DNA of 64,000 nt, taken from Kineosporia succinea (GTDB lineage Bacteria > Actinomycetota > Actinomycetes > Actinomycetales > Kineosporiaceae). Location of the stretch: NCBI RefSeq assembly GCF_030811555.1, contig NZ_JAUSQZ010000001.1:7561241-7625240 (forward strand), written 5' to 3'. Shown here piece by piece: positions 17,465 to 26,146 of the stretch. The notes beneath the pieces are model-generated. The model was given only the letters and a program-made list of their open reading frames with translations, was not told the DNA's origin and made no database searches. A program made the translations under genes and the position numbers. Numbering within the stretch: the stretch's first letter is position 1; each line of letters starts with the position of its first letter.

Positions 17465-19321
17465 ATGGACGGCCACGCGCCCGAAGGAGAGCTGCGGTTC
17501 CAGATTCTCGGCCCGGCCCGGATCTGGCGTGACGATGTCGAACTGGACACCGGGCCGCCGCAGCAGACCGCACTCCTGACGCTGCTGCTGGCCCGCGAGG
17601 GAGGTCCGGTCACCACGGGCCGGCTGGTCGACCTGCTCTGGGGCGACGGGGCGCCCGCCTCGGCCGTCAACATCGTGCACAAGTACGTCAGCGCGCTGCG
17701 GCACCTGCTCGAGCCAGGACTGCCGCCCCGGGCTCAGGGGACGTACCTGCTGCGACGCGAGAGCAGCTACCTGTTCCGGGTGGGCCCGGCCGAGCTCGAC
17801 GCCGTGACCTTCCGCCGGCTCGTGGCCGAAGCGCGGGCCCGTCCCGCCGAGGCGCTCGATCATCTGTCCCGGGCATTGGCCCTGTGGCAGGGACGCGTGG
17901 GTGAGAGTGCACGATCCGAAACCGCGGTGCGCGGTCTCACCGCGCTGGATGCCGAGTTCCTCGACACCTGTGTGCAGGCAGCCCGCCTCGCGACGCGCCT
18001 CGGCAGGCCTGAGTCCGTCCTGCCCGCGCTTCACCTGGCGGCCCGGATCGCTCCGCTGAACGAGGCGGTACAGGCCGGCCTGATCCAGCTGCTGGCCACC
18101 GCGGATCGCCCGGCGCAGGCCGTGGCGGTGTTCGCGGCGACCCGGGAGCGACTGGCCGGCGATCTGGGCGTCCAGCCCGGGACGGCCCTGACCCGGGCAC
18201 GGCGGCAGGTGCTGCACCGGACGGGCGACGGACCGGACGGATCCGGCCGCCGGCCCGAACTCGACCTGCTGCGGCGCACGTTCACGACGCCCAGGCCATC
18301 GGCCACCGTCGTGGTGGTCGAGGGCGAACCGGGCATCGGCAAGACGCACCTGCTCGACGCCGCCTGCGCCCAGGCCGCCCGGCTGGGGCTGCTGGTCGCC
18401 CGGGGCCGCGCCCCGGAGAACGACCCCATGCCTCCGATGTGGCCGTGGACCACCGCGTTCCGGGAGATCGAGCCCGGCTTCGAGCACCTGGACCAGGCCG
18501 TGGACCTGCTCGAGCGCAGTGACCGGCCGGTACTGCTCGTGATCGACGACCTGCAGTGGGCCGACCCGCAGACTCTGCGTCAGCTCAGGCATCTCGCGGT
18601 CCGCTCTCCCGCCCGCACCGTGATCCTCGCCGCCCTGCGCGATCGCGCACCGCTGCCGGCGCCCGACCTGGTACGCACGCTCACGGCCCTGAGCCGCGTC
18701 CCCGGGCAGCGGCGCCTGACCCTGGGCCCGCTCGACCCCGACCGGATCGCCGACCTCGTGCACCAGGAGACCGGCCGGGTCGTCGAGCGAGCCGCTCTGC
18801 GCCGCCTGACCCAGCGGGCGGGCGGTAACCCCTTTCTCGCCCGGGAACTCGCGCACACCAGGGGCGAGGGCGTTCCCGTGGCCGTGCGCGACGTGGTGCG
18901 GCAGCGCATGACCAGCCTGACCCCCGACGAACGCTCTCTGCTTCAGGTCGCGGCCCTGATCGGCCGGGACGTCGACCCCGACCTCCTGACCCGGACCGTG
19001 CGGACCGCGACGGGCGGATCCTCGGCGCGGCCCGGCCGAGAGTCCCCGGCCGAGGTGCAGCTCACCCTCGAACGGCTCGAACCCGCTGTCGGGCTGGGCC
19101 TTCTGGATCCGGCCCACGACGGCATCACCGGCGCCGACGGCGCCGACGGGTTCCGCTTCACCCACGAGCTGCTGCGTGAGGCGGTCGGGGCGACCGTGGG
19201 TCCAGCGCGAGCGGCCCTGCTGAGCCGTCGCATCGCCGAGTTGACGCGACCCGGGGCGCTGCGGGCGATCAGCACCACCGTCAGACGGTCACCGGTCCGG
19301 GCTGGGCATCTCGGAGCCTAG
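17465..19321 (+). CDS. SARP-type regulator with BTAD and AAA ATPase domains, short form
   Basis: 618 residues. An OmpR-like DNA-binding domain (RFQILGPARIWRDDVELDTG, then SAVNIVHKYVSALRHLLEP) is followed by the BTAD helical domain (about residues 100-245). The ATPase has Walker A GEPGIGKT near residue 287 and Walker B VLLVIDDLQWAD near 360. The protein stops soon after FRFTHELLREAV, where the related 1050-residue protein at 55741-58893 continues into a helical TPR-like domain. So this one lacks the C-terminal sensor region. GGGAG precedes the ATG. Likely activator of nearby or distant genes. Confidence 0.88.
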   Translation: MDGHAPEGELRFQILGPARIWRDDVELDTGPPQQTALLTLLLAREGGPVTTGRLVDLLWGDGAPASAVNIVHKYVSALRHLLEPGLPPRAQGTYLLRRESSYLFRVGPAELDAVTFRRLVAEARARPAEALDHLSRALALWQGRVGESARSETAVRGLTALDAEFLDTCVQAARLATRLGRPESVLPALHLAARIAPLNEAVQAGLIQLLATADRPAQAVAVFAATRERLAGDLGVQPGTALTRARRQVLHRTGDGPDGSGRRPELDLLRRTFTTPRPSATVVVVEGEPGIGKTHLLDAACAQAARLGLLVARGRAPENDPMPPMWPWTTAFREIEPGFEHLDQAVDLLERSDRPVLLVIDDLQWADPQTLRQLRHLAVRSPARTVILAALRDRAPLPAPDLVRTLTALSRVPGQRRLTLGPLDPDRIADLVHQETGRVVERAALRRLTQRAGGNPFLARELAHTRGEGVPVAVRDVVRQRMTSLTPDERSLLQVAALIGRDVDPDLLTRTVRTATGGSSARPGRESPAEVQLTLERLEPAVGLGLLDPAHDGITGADGADGFRFTHELLREAVGATVGPARAALLSRRIAELTRPGALRAISTTVRRSPVRAGHLGA

Positions 19322-19367
19322 GGCCTCGCCCGCGGATGATCGACGCGGCGCCGTGCCGACCGCGCGC

Positions 19368-20264
19368 TCAGCGTCGCGGGCCTGAGGGTCGCGCGGCGGC
19401 GGGCAACGCCGTCAGCCCCTCCTGCGGACCGAGCGACCGGTGCCCCAGGTGCCAGGCGAGCACCCAGACAAGAGCTTCGGGACGCCGCGCCTGGCCGAGC
19501 AGCCGCAGCAGCCGGACCGGCAGCGAGACCGGGTCCCCCGAGCCCTCGGAGACGTTGCCGTACCGGGTCCGCAGAAGTGCCGACGCGCGTCCGTACGCCC
19601 ACGCCTGCCGCCACACCGGGGCCACCGACGAGCGCAGCCGCACGTGCACGATCGCCTGGGGCTCGAAAACCAGTGGAGTCCCGGCCAGCTGGATCCGCCA
19701 GCACAGGTCGGTGTCCTCGAGCGTCCCGACCTCGGCGTCGAAACCACCGACCGCCTCGAAGACGTCGCGACGCACGGCCAGGTTGCCCGCCCCCGCGTGC
19801 GGCAGGCCGGGCCCGAACGGCGACTCCTGCAGCCCGGAGTTCTGCTGCAGAGGCCGCGAACGGTAGGCGCGGGGCGAGTTCAGCTTGCTGGGCTCGAACC
19901 GACCCGCGACGAAGGAGTTCACCGTCAGCGCCTGCCCCAGGGCCGCGAGCCAGGTCGGGGTGACCTCGTCGTCGGCGTCGCAGAAGGCGAGGTGGTCGTA
20001 GCGGGCGACGGCGACGGCCGCGTTGCGTGCCGGCCCGGCCCCCGGACGGCTGGAGGAGTCGATGATACGCAAGCCCGGCAGACGGCCACGGAAGCACTCC
20101 GCAACGGTGCGGGACCCGTCGGTCGATCCGTTGTCACTGATGACGACTTCCCAGGCGCCGGCGTACGACTGCCGGGTGAGTGCTTCGAGCTGGAGCCACA
20201 ACGTGTCCGCGGCATTGCGGCAGGCGATGACGACGGTGACTGACGGTGGGGCGGCGTTGCTCAT
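19368..20264 (-). CDS. Glycosyltransferase family 2
   Basis: 298-residue GT-A-fold sugar transferase. VTVVIACRNAADTLWLQLEAL with ISDNGSTDGS forms the nucleotide-sugar site. The metal-binding DxD-like motif is FCDADDE (about residue 95), and TLEDTDLCWR is the typical acceptor-side ED motif. No transmembrane segment is obvious. It stands alone, convergent with the SARP-ATPase and divergent from a small exported protein. Donor and acceptor are unknown. Confidence 0.88.
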   Translation of the reverse strand: MSNAAPPSVTVVIACRNAADTLWLQLEALTRQSYAGAWEVVISDNGSTDGSRTVAECFRGRLPGLRIIDSSSRPGAGPARNAAVAVARYDHLAFCDADDEVTPTWLAALGQALTVNSFVAGRFEPSKLNSPRAYRSRPLQQNSGLQESPFGPGLPHAGAGNLAVRRDVFEAVGGFDAEVGTLEDTDLCWRIQLAGTPLVFEPQAIVHVRLRSSVAPVWRQAWAYGRASALLRTRYGNVSEGSGDPVSLPVRLLRLLGQARRPEALVWVLAWHLGHRSLGPQEGLTALPAAARPSGPRR

Positions 20265-20452
20265 CGATGGGCCAATCCTTGGCGTGGCGGGTGGCTTTCA
20301 CAAGCCTAGGCAGGCAGGACAACCGCGTCCGGCCGCCGGGGCGGGACACTGGCCGGAGAGGCGACGATCGGTGACCTTCCGGCCAGAGGCACCGCGACTG
20401 CCGATCGCTCTCCTACGGTGAAAGCCTCGGTACAGCACCACGGAAGGTCATC

Positions 20453-20830
20453 ATGAACGTCATCACCGGGGCCCGCCGCCTGAGCGTGCCCGTCCTGGCC
20501 TCGGCCGCCGCCGCGGCCGCCGGGCTGTGCTGGTTCGCGACATCACCAGAGCCGTCCCGCCCCCTCTCCCCACACTGTTCAAGATCCGAACCCATGACCA
20601 CGGTCAGGTTTTCATCCACGCAACCCGCTCCATCACCGCGCGAGGCGTCCGAACGACTGGGCGAGGCCCACGTCCGGACGGCACACCCGCAGGCCCGGCT
20701 CATCCGCGGCGCCGAGACCAGCAGCCGCGCCGAGTACTTCTACGTCCTGCCGGACGGGCGTCCCGTCGCCCGGTTCACGTTCGCGTTCATCACCGCCGGA
20801 TGGCACCTCGAGAGCGCGACCTCCTGCTGA
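20453..20830 (+). CDS. Small exported or membrane-anchored hypothetical protein
   Basis: 125 residues. The N-terminus ARRLSVPVLASAAAAAAGLCWF is a signal peptide or anchor, followed by a Pro/Ser-rich stretch. A C-terminal globular part has the strands EYFYVLPDGRPVARFTFAF and ends WHLESATSC. CGGAAGG precedes the ATG with good spacing. I do not recognise a family. A Cys near the end of the hydrophobic stretch (GLC) might serve as a lipobox. Confidence 0.6.
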   Translation: MNVITGARRLSVPVLASAAAAAAGLCWFATSPEPSRPLSPHCSRSEPMTTVRFSSTQPAPSPREASERLGEAHVRTAHPQARLIRGAETSSRAEYFYVLPDGRPVARFTFAFITAGWHLESATSC

Positions 20831-21125
20831 TCCGAGCTACTTTCGTCTCGGTGACCCGGGGCTGAAGAACGAGTGAACGGCACCCTTCGTCCTCTCCAGC
20901 GCCCGTCCAGTGCCTGCGGGTTGACTCTCCTTGAGCTCGACCGCCGAGAAAGCCGGTGAGGTCGGGACTTCGACGAGCGACGAACAGGAGGTGTTGCAGC
21001 CATGGCGAACCCCGACTGGTGATCCGGCCCGCCGGCGGCGGAACTCGCGCGCGGCACAGCCCGCCGCCGGCCCCGGGACCCGACGCCGCACCCGTCATCA
21101 CCACCTCGAAAGGACGTCACCAGCA

Positions 21126-21767
21126 ATGCCTGACGCCCCTCCGGCCGTGGCCGTGGTCTCCCCCAACCTGGTCATCCGCATGGGCCTGATCCATGTACTG
21201 GAACGCGAGGGTGGCTTCGAGGTGGTGCAGAACGAGACCACTATCGACGCCCTGAGCCCGCAGATCCCGTCCGACGTCACGGTGCTGGACCTTTCCGCAC
21301 GTCCCGCCGGGGTCCTCGCGCCCCTGAGAGTGCCGGTGCCCGGCCGTCTTCTGGCGATCTGCTCACCGGGCCACCTTCCCGAACTGGGTGCGGCCCTCAG
21401 TCAGGGCCTGATCGGATTCGTGACCCGCGACACCGACACCGACGGCCTGCTCACGGCGATGAACTCGGTTCTCGCCGGCTGTGTTCACGTCGATGCCGCC
21501 CTGCTGCAGCCACTCGTCTCCCAGCTCACGCATCCGCGACGGGAATCCAAGCCGCTCGGTGACCGCGAGGCCGACATGCTCCGCCTTGTCGCCCAGGGTT
21601 TGACACACGGGCAGATCAGCACACGGCTGGGGCTGTCCGAGTCCACGGTGAACACCTACGTGAAACGCATCCGGACCAAGCTGAACGCCGGGAACAAGGC
21701 CGAACTCACCCGGCTGGCCATCGAACTGGGCTACCTGCCGAGTGCGGCCCGGTCGCAGGAACACTGA
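21126..21767 (+). CDS. LuxR/NarL-type regulator with atypical receiver domain
   Basis: 213 residues. The receiver-like N-terminus keeps the central Asp (VTVLDLSA) but lacks the usual acidic pair at strand 1 (VAVVSPN) and has Arg where the conserved Lys is expected (GFVTRDT). It may not be a standard phosphorylated response regulator. The C-terminal helix-turn-helix is complete ([20 protein letters not shown], then [20 protein letters not shown]). The start is set at ATG 21126 where the domain begins; the frame is open far upstream. No kinase gene adjoins. The 295 bases before it hold no supported gene. Confidence 0.82.
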
Positions 21768-21774
21768 CTCCTCC

Positions 21775-21857
21775 GTCCGGGCCCGGACGGCAGGCCCGGA
21801 CGGCAGGCCCGGACGGCAGGCCCGGACGGCAGGCCCGGACGTCCGGGCCCTGCCGTG
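21775..21857. repeat. 13-bp tandem repeat inside a nested palindromic terminator region
   Basis: The unit GCCCGGACGGCAG occurs 4.6 times head-to-tail at 21781-21840. The array is flanked by the palindrome GTCCGGGCCCGGAC (21775-21788) and by GGCCCGGACGTCCGGGCC (21832-21849), which extends to a hairpin with CGGCAGG/CCTGCCG arms. It sits between convergent stops at 21767 and 21868. Expansion of a terminator hairpin arm by slippage is the simplest explanation. Confidence 0.8.
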
Positions 21858-21867
21858 GTCGGCGCCC

Positions 21868-22347
21868 TCAGCCCGGCACCGGCACCCGGGCGCTGATGCC
21901 GCGCAGCAACTCGACCGCCGCGTCCACGTCCACCTGCCCGAACTCGACGAGGGTCGCCAGATCCTCCAGCTCCTTGGACAGGGCCGTGGCCCCGACGATG
22001 CCCTGGGTCAGTTCGTCGGACCCCAGCGTGCGGGCGCTGAACGCCGCCGCGCCCGCCAGCAGCATCGCCACCAGACACAGGACTCGCCAGATCTCCAGCG
22101 ACGCCGGGAGCCCGAAGAAGTCCTCGAGAGTGTCGGTGAGGGCGCTGCCCCCGATGCCCGGCCCGGCCGCGGCCACCGCACTCACCGCGCTGCTGAGCAC
22201 GGTGATGCGCTGGAGGCGCTTCACCAGCGGGCGCTTCTCGGCGAGGTAGGCCTCCACCTCCTCGCGCCGCTGCCCGATCCTCTCCAGCAACCGGTCCCGG
22301 GCGGTGTCCGCCGGCGACGGGCGCCGGGAATTCTCCTGCTGCGACAA
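21868..22347 (-). CDS. Small membrane protein of unknown function
   Basis: 159 residues with an N-terminal charged helical segment (about 1-45, coiled-coil-like), two likely membrane helices (ITVLSSAVSAVAAAGPGIGG and WRVLCLVAMLLAGAAAF), and a C-terminal acidic helix. The start is TTG 22347, chosen because AGGAGGAG lies upstream and no ATG fits. It begins 28 bases after the PI-PLC-like lipoprotein gene on the same strand, so it is probably the third gene of that operon. Confidence 0.7.
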   Translation of the reverse strand: MSQQENSRRPSPADTARDRLLERIGQRREEVEAYLAEKRPLVKRLQRITVLSSAVSAVAAAGPGIGGSALTDTLEDFFGLPASLEIWRVLCLVAMLLAGAAAFSARTLGSDELTQGIVGATALSKELEDLATLVEFGQVDVDAAVELLRGISARVPVPG

Positions 22348-22375
22348 TGGACTCAGCTCCTCCTGATCGTGGTCG

Positions 22376-23629
22376 TCACTGTCCGGCCGCGCACTCCGCC
22401 GGCGCGTTCACCGGGTTGCACCGCACCGAGACGCCGCCGGGAAGCGTGACGGCGTAGTCGCTCTTGAACCGCGCGGCGATCCCGGGGGCCGGGTAGTCGG
22501 TGCTGACGAACTGAGCGCCACTGGCCAGCGCCGCGTCGCGCAGACGGGTGTCGTTCCGGCGCGCCTGCAGGGTGTCCTGGTCGGCCCGGGTGCGCACCAG
22601 GTAGTGCTGACGCACCAGATCCTGGATGCGGGCCGCGTTCGCGCCCGTCGGGTCGTTCTGCTCGACGAACGCGGCGTCGGGCTGACCTGGCGTCGAGTTC
22701 GTGAACAGGATGCGCCGTTCGAGCCCGTCATGGCCCTTGAGGTACTCCGTGCGGTAGGCGCCGGAGTTGTCCATCAGGAACATGACCTTGCCCCGGCTCT
22801 CGCCGACGGTGGGCCAGCCCTTCCCCAGCACCGCGGACTCCAGGGTGGCGGCGTCACCGCGAACGAGATCCGGGGTGATGATCTCCTGGGCCGGGAAGAC
22901 CGAGGCGATGTCGGCGTCAACCGTGTCCATCCGCGACGAGGTCCACGGCACCGGGTCGGCCAGCAGCGCCTCCTTCACCGATGCCACGATCTTCTTGCGT
23001 TCGGAGGCCGGCTTGCCCTCGGTGATCTCGGCCTGCTGCTCGCGCACCTCCTGCTTCTGCGCGGCGGTCCAGGTGAGCGGCGTGTCCTTGAACTCGATCA
23101 GGAACGTGATCGGGATGTGCTCCGGGTGCCGGTCCGACCAGGTCTTGACCTCCTGCAGGCACTCCCGGAACGTCACGCAGTTGCTGTGGTAGTCGATGTC
23201 CTGGATGTGCAGCACCTTGTTGCCCGGCGCCCGCATCTCCTGGCCCAGCGAGCCGCCGAGCGTCAGGGTACGGATCAGCGGCTTGGCGTACAGGCCACCC
23301 TCCGGGTCGAACCAGACGTCGAACTCCAGCTGCCGCACGTTGAACTGGCCCAGCTGCTGGCCGACGGACGCGTAGGTGTACTCCAGCGCGTCGGCGGTGT
23401 CACCGACGATGGCCTTGCGAAAGTTGCTCTCCCGCTTCACGGCCTCCAGGTGATAGCTGTTGTGCGAGCCGATGACCTGGATCTGGTCGAGGGTGACCGA
23501 GTCGGCGATCGTGTCGGGGCCGAGGTTCTCCGAACCGGGAGGCGGGGTGCCCTCGCCACCCCCGCAGGCCGCCAGGGTGACGATCGCGAACAACATTGCC
23601 ATCAGCGACCTCTTCTTCATGGAGCTCAT
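22376..23629 (-). CDS. PI-PLC-like lipoprotein (phosphoinositide phospholipase C-type fold)
   Basis: 417 residues. The signal peptide ends in lipobox LAAC (Cys about 22), then a Pro/Gly linker, so it is surface-anchored. The catalytic domain resembles calcium-dependent phosphoinositide phospholipase C-like proteins: IGSHNSYH with the first catalytic His, RQLEFDVWFDPEGG with metal-ligand acids, HIQDIDYHSN with a possible second His, and TFLIEFKD. The ATG overlaps the monooxygenase stop (ATGA), so the two are translationally coupled. The natural substrate is unknown; a glycerophosphodiester or lipid headgroup is plausible. Confidence 0.82.
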   Translation of the reverse strand: MSSMKKRSLMAMLFAIVTLAACGGGEGTPPPGSENLGPDTIADSVTLDQIQVIGSHNSYHLEAVKRESNFRKAIVGDTADALEYTYASVGQQLGQFNVRQLEFDVWFDPEGGLYAKPLIRTLTLGGSLGQEMRAPGNKVLHIQDIDYHSNCVTFRECLQEVKTWSDRHPEHIPITFLIEFKDTPLTWTAAQKQEVREQQAEITEGKPASERKKIVASVKEALLADPVPWTSSRMDTVDADIASVFPAQEIITPDLVRGDAATLESAVLGKGWPTVGESRGKVMFLMDNSGAYRTEYLKGHDGLERRILFTNSTPGQPDAAFVEQNDPTGANAARIQDLVRQHYLVRTRADQDTLQARRNDTRLRDAALASGAQFVSTDYPAPGIAARFKSDYAVTLPGGVSVRCNPVNAPAECAAGQ

Positions 23630-24942
23630 CCCGCCACCTCCACCCGCTGCACGATCTCCGGCGCGAACAGGGCTGCGGGCGGGTCGACGAGCTGGGCGAC
23701 CCGCAGAAAGGCACTGGCCAGAACCGCATCCTGGGCGGCGACCCGGCGCAGGTGCGCCAGGTAGGCACCCCGCTCCGGATCCAGGCCGGAACGGTCACCG
23801 ACGGTCTCGGCGAACTGCAGATCGGTCGCGGCCACCGTCGACCAGGGGACGTCGATGAGAGCCTGCGCCGCGAAGAAGAACTCGGCGGACAGGTCGTCCG
23901 TGCCCTCCTTGAGCAGCCGTCCCAGCAGCAGGGCCTCCAGGGCGGCGACCGTCATACCCTGGCCGTACACCGGATTGAACGAGCACAGTGCGTCGCCCAC
24001 GATCAGCAGACCCGAAGGGAAGCGTTCCATCTCGTCGTAGCGGATGCGGGTGCTGGCCGGGTAGCGCATCTTCACCGGCTCGCTCAGCGGCTCCGCGTCC
24101 CGGATGATCTCCGCGATGCCCGGGCTGGCGAGATCGGACACCCAGTCGAGCATTCCCGCGTCATCGGTCGGCGGCACCGCCCCGAAGCGGCCGGTGATCG
24201 TGACCACCCAGGAATCGTCTTCCTGGGCCAGGGTGAAGGCGCTGCGCGAACTGCCGGGATAGGCCCCGATCGACAGCCCCGCCATCCCGCCCAGATGGTG
24301 CGGCTCGCGGCGGTAGCGACGGGTCACGTAGGTCACCTGCGTCTCGATCCGCTGTTCACGCGCCGGCGGGAAGCCCAGGCCCTCCAGCCAGATCCGGCCC
24401 CGCGCGGCCCGCCCCGTGGCGTCGACCACGAGATCGGCCTCCTCGACCGAGCCCGGCGTCATGTCGTCGGTGAAACGGACGCCGTTGCAGCGCGACCCGT
24501 CCGACGTGATCAGCAGCCCGGTCACCGTGTGGCCCGCCAGCACGCGCACGTTCGGCAGTGACTCCACCCGGCGCCGGATCGCGAACTCCAGCAGGCTCCG
24601 GCTCGGGGCCAGCGCGAACATGCCGGAGGCGGCCCGGGCGAGAGGCCGTCCGTCCACCCACCACTCCATGTCGTCCTGCACGTCGAAGACCGGCGCGCCC
24701 CGGTCGATCAGCTCCTGGCTCAGCCCCTCGAACAGCTCGTCCAGCGCCGCCCGGCCCCGCGCCAGGAGCCCGTGCACGTGCCCGCCCTGCGGCACGCCTT
24801 TCCGGACCTCCGGCGCGCCCGGCAGCGCGTCCCGGTCGAGCACCACGACCTCGTCGAACGTCTCGTGCAGGGCCCGCGCCGCCAGGAGCCCCGCCACGGA
24901 TCCCCCGATGACCACAGCCCGCCCACTCCGCGTATGTCTCAT
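23626..24942 (-). CDS. FAD-dependent oxidoreductase (aromatic hydroxylase/squalene-epoxidase-like)
   Basis: 438-residue flavoprotein. The dinucleotide-binding motif VVIGGSVAGLLAARAL starts at about residue 9, followed by VVVLDRD. The second FAD motif is LLIVGDALCSFNPVYGQGMT (about residue 300), as in class A flavin monooxygenases. The middle DLVVDATGRAARG is also typical. ATG 24942 matches the family N-terminus and has GGGAC upstream. First gene of a minus-strand operon with the PI-PLC-like lipoprotein and a membrane protein. Substrate unknown. Confidence 0.87.
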   Translation of the reverse strand: MRHTRSGRAVVIGGSVAGLLAARALHETFDEVVVLDRDALPGAPEVRKGVPQGGHVHGLLARGRAALDELFEGLSQELIDRGAPVFDVQDDMEWWVDGRPLARAASGMFALAPSRSLLEFAIRRRVESLPNVRVLAGHTVTGLLITSDGSRCNGVRFTDDMTPGSVEEADLVVDATGRAARGRIWLEGLGFPPAREQRIETQVTYVTRRYRREPHHLGGMAGLSIGAYPGSSRSAFTLAQEDDSWVVTITGRFGAVPPTDDAGMLDWVSDLASPGIAEIIRDAEPLSEPVKMRYPASTRIRYDEMERFPSGLLIVGDALCSFNPVYGQGMTVAALEALLLGRLLKEGTDDLSAEFFFAAQALIDVPWSTVAATDLQFAETVGDRSGLDPERGAYLAHLRRVAAQDAVLASAFLRVAQLVDPPAALFAPEIVQRVEVAG

Positions 24943-24962
24943 TCGTCCCAGGGTAGGCACAT

Positions 24963-25042
24963 CCAGTGGAGCGCCACTGAACGAGCCGGCGCCCCGCACT
25001 GAACAACCACTGGACCCGGGTCCGGAAGATTCGCTCCACTGG
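24963..25042. promoter_or_regulatory. Cluster of CCACTG(G)/CCAGTGG motifs in a divergent promoter
   Basis: Four copies lie in the 130 bases between divergent starts at 24942 and 25073: CCAGTGG (24963-24969), CCACTG (24974-24979), CCACTGG (25007-25013) and CCACTGG (25036-25042). The first two form the 16-bp dyad CAGTGGAGCGCCACTG. Copies two to four are spaced 33 and 29 bases apart, about three helical turns. This looks like a multi-site regulator platform controlling both operons. Confidence 0.5.
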
Positions 25043-25072
25043 CGATCAAGACCCGCTGCCCACGATGAGAGC

Positions 25073-25924
25073 GTGACCATCACGCCTCACCCCCTCACGC
25101 CGGGAACGCATTCCCTGCCGCTCGGCGACACCCACGTGATCTACCACGTCGCCGGGTCCGGCCCGGTCATGATCGCCCATTCCGGCGGCCCCGGCGTCGG
25201 TTACGCCTACCTGCGGTCGACGGCGCTCGAAGAGCACTTCACCATGATCTACCCCGAGCCGCTGGGAACCGGCGCCTCCGGCCCGCTCCCCGGGAAGGCG
25301 ACGTACGACGACACCTACGCCGACGTCCTCCAGGCCCTGGTCGACCACCTCGGCATCGAACGCGCCCACCTGCTCGGGCACTCGCACGGCGGCGTCGTGG
25401 CCCAGCGTTTCGCCCTGAGGTTCCCGGAGCGGGTCGCCGGGCTCGTGCTCTACAGCAGCACCCCCGTCACCGACGCGGCCTTCTGGCTGGCGGCCCGGGA
25501 CGCGACGCTCGCCTACCGGGACCCCTCGGTGCCGGAGACCGCCGACGTCGTCGAGGCCATCGTGACCGACTCCGCCGGGCTGGACGAGCCCGGCAAGACC
25601 GCCCTGCTGCGCCGGGCCCTTCCCGTGTACTTCGCCGACTTCTTCGCCCGCCAGGACGAATTCGAGCCGCTGCGCCGGGCCGTGCGCTCCTGGCCGGTGA
25701 CGTTCGGGTCCACCATCGTCGATTACCGCGAGGAGCTGCACCGGCTGCGCGTTCCCACACTCGTCGTGACCGGCCGTCACGACTTCATCTGCGGACCCGT
25801 GTGGGCCCAGATGCTGCACGACCGCATCCCCGGATCCCGGCTGGTGATCCTGGAGAACAGCGGCCATTTCGCCAGTCTCGAGGAACCGGACGCGTTCGTC
25901 GAGGCCGTACTCCCGCTCCTGTGA
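25073..25924 (+). CDS. Alpha/beta hydrolase, proline iminopeptidase-like
   Basis: 283 residues. The oxyanion motif is HSGGPGVG (about residue 43), the nucleophile elbow GHSHGG (Ser about 105), the acid TGRHDFICGP and the base NSGHFASLEEP. GTG 25073 is chosen because it is the first start after the divergent promoter; upstream codons overlap the other gene's control region. The HGGP-like motif is typical of prolyl iminopeptidases and related amidases, but specificity is unproven. Followed after 29 bases by DUF3311 and symporter genes, likely one operon. Confidence 0.85.
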   Translation: MTITPHPLTPGTHSLPLGDTHVIYHVAGSGPVMIAHSGGPGVGYAYLRSTALEEHFTMIYPEPLGTGASGPLPGKATYDDTYADVLQALVDHLGIERAHLLGHSHGGVVAQRFALRFPERVAGLVLYSSTPVTDAAFWLAARDATLAYRDPSVPETADVVEAIVTDSAGLDEPGKTALLRRALPVYFADFFARQDEFEPLRRAVRSWPVTFGSTIVDYREELHRLRVPTLVVTGRHDFICGPVWAQMLHDRIPGSRLVILENSGHFASLEEPDAFVEAVLPLL

Positions 25925-25953
25925 AACCCCGATCAGAAGGAACACCGAGAAGC

Positions 25954-26145
25954 ATGCCCAACCGCAGTCACTGGTACTGGCTCCTGCTGGTACCGATCGT
26001 GATCCCGCTCAGCACCCCGCTGTTCAACAGCAAGACCCCGGAACTCTTCGGCTTCCCGCTGTTCTACTGGCTCCAGCTCGCCTTCGTGCTGCTGGGTGTC
26101 GGCTGCACCGCGGTGGTGCACCTGAAGACGAAGCGGGAGGGCTGA
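25954..26145 (+). CDS. DUF3311 small membrane protein
   Basis: 63 residues with two membrane helices (WYWLLLVPIVIPLSTPLF and LFYWLQLAFVLLGVGCTAVV) and a short basic C-terminus. This family is found almost always directly upstream of a sodium:solute symporter gene, as here. It may be an accessory subunit. Its TGA is followed by one base and then the symporter ATG, so translation is coupled. Confidence 0.85.
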   Translation: MPNRSHWYWLLLVPIVIPLSTPLFNSKTPELFGFPLFYWLQLAFVLLGVGCTAVVHLKTKREG

Positions 26146-26146
26146 C

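Noticed and set aside
14749-19321. Regulators as part of an antibiotic biosynthetic cluster
   Set aside because: SARP and LAL genes often mark such clusters, but no polyketide synthase, peptide synthetase, terpene cyclase or RiPP genes occur within the window.
21775-21857. CRISPR-like repeat array
   Set aside because: The 13-bp units are directly adjacent with no spacers; it is a simple tandem repeat within a terminator.
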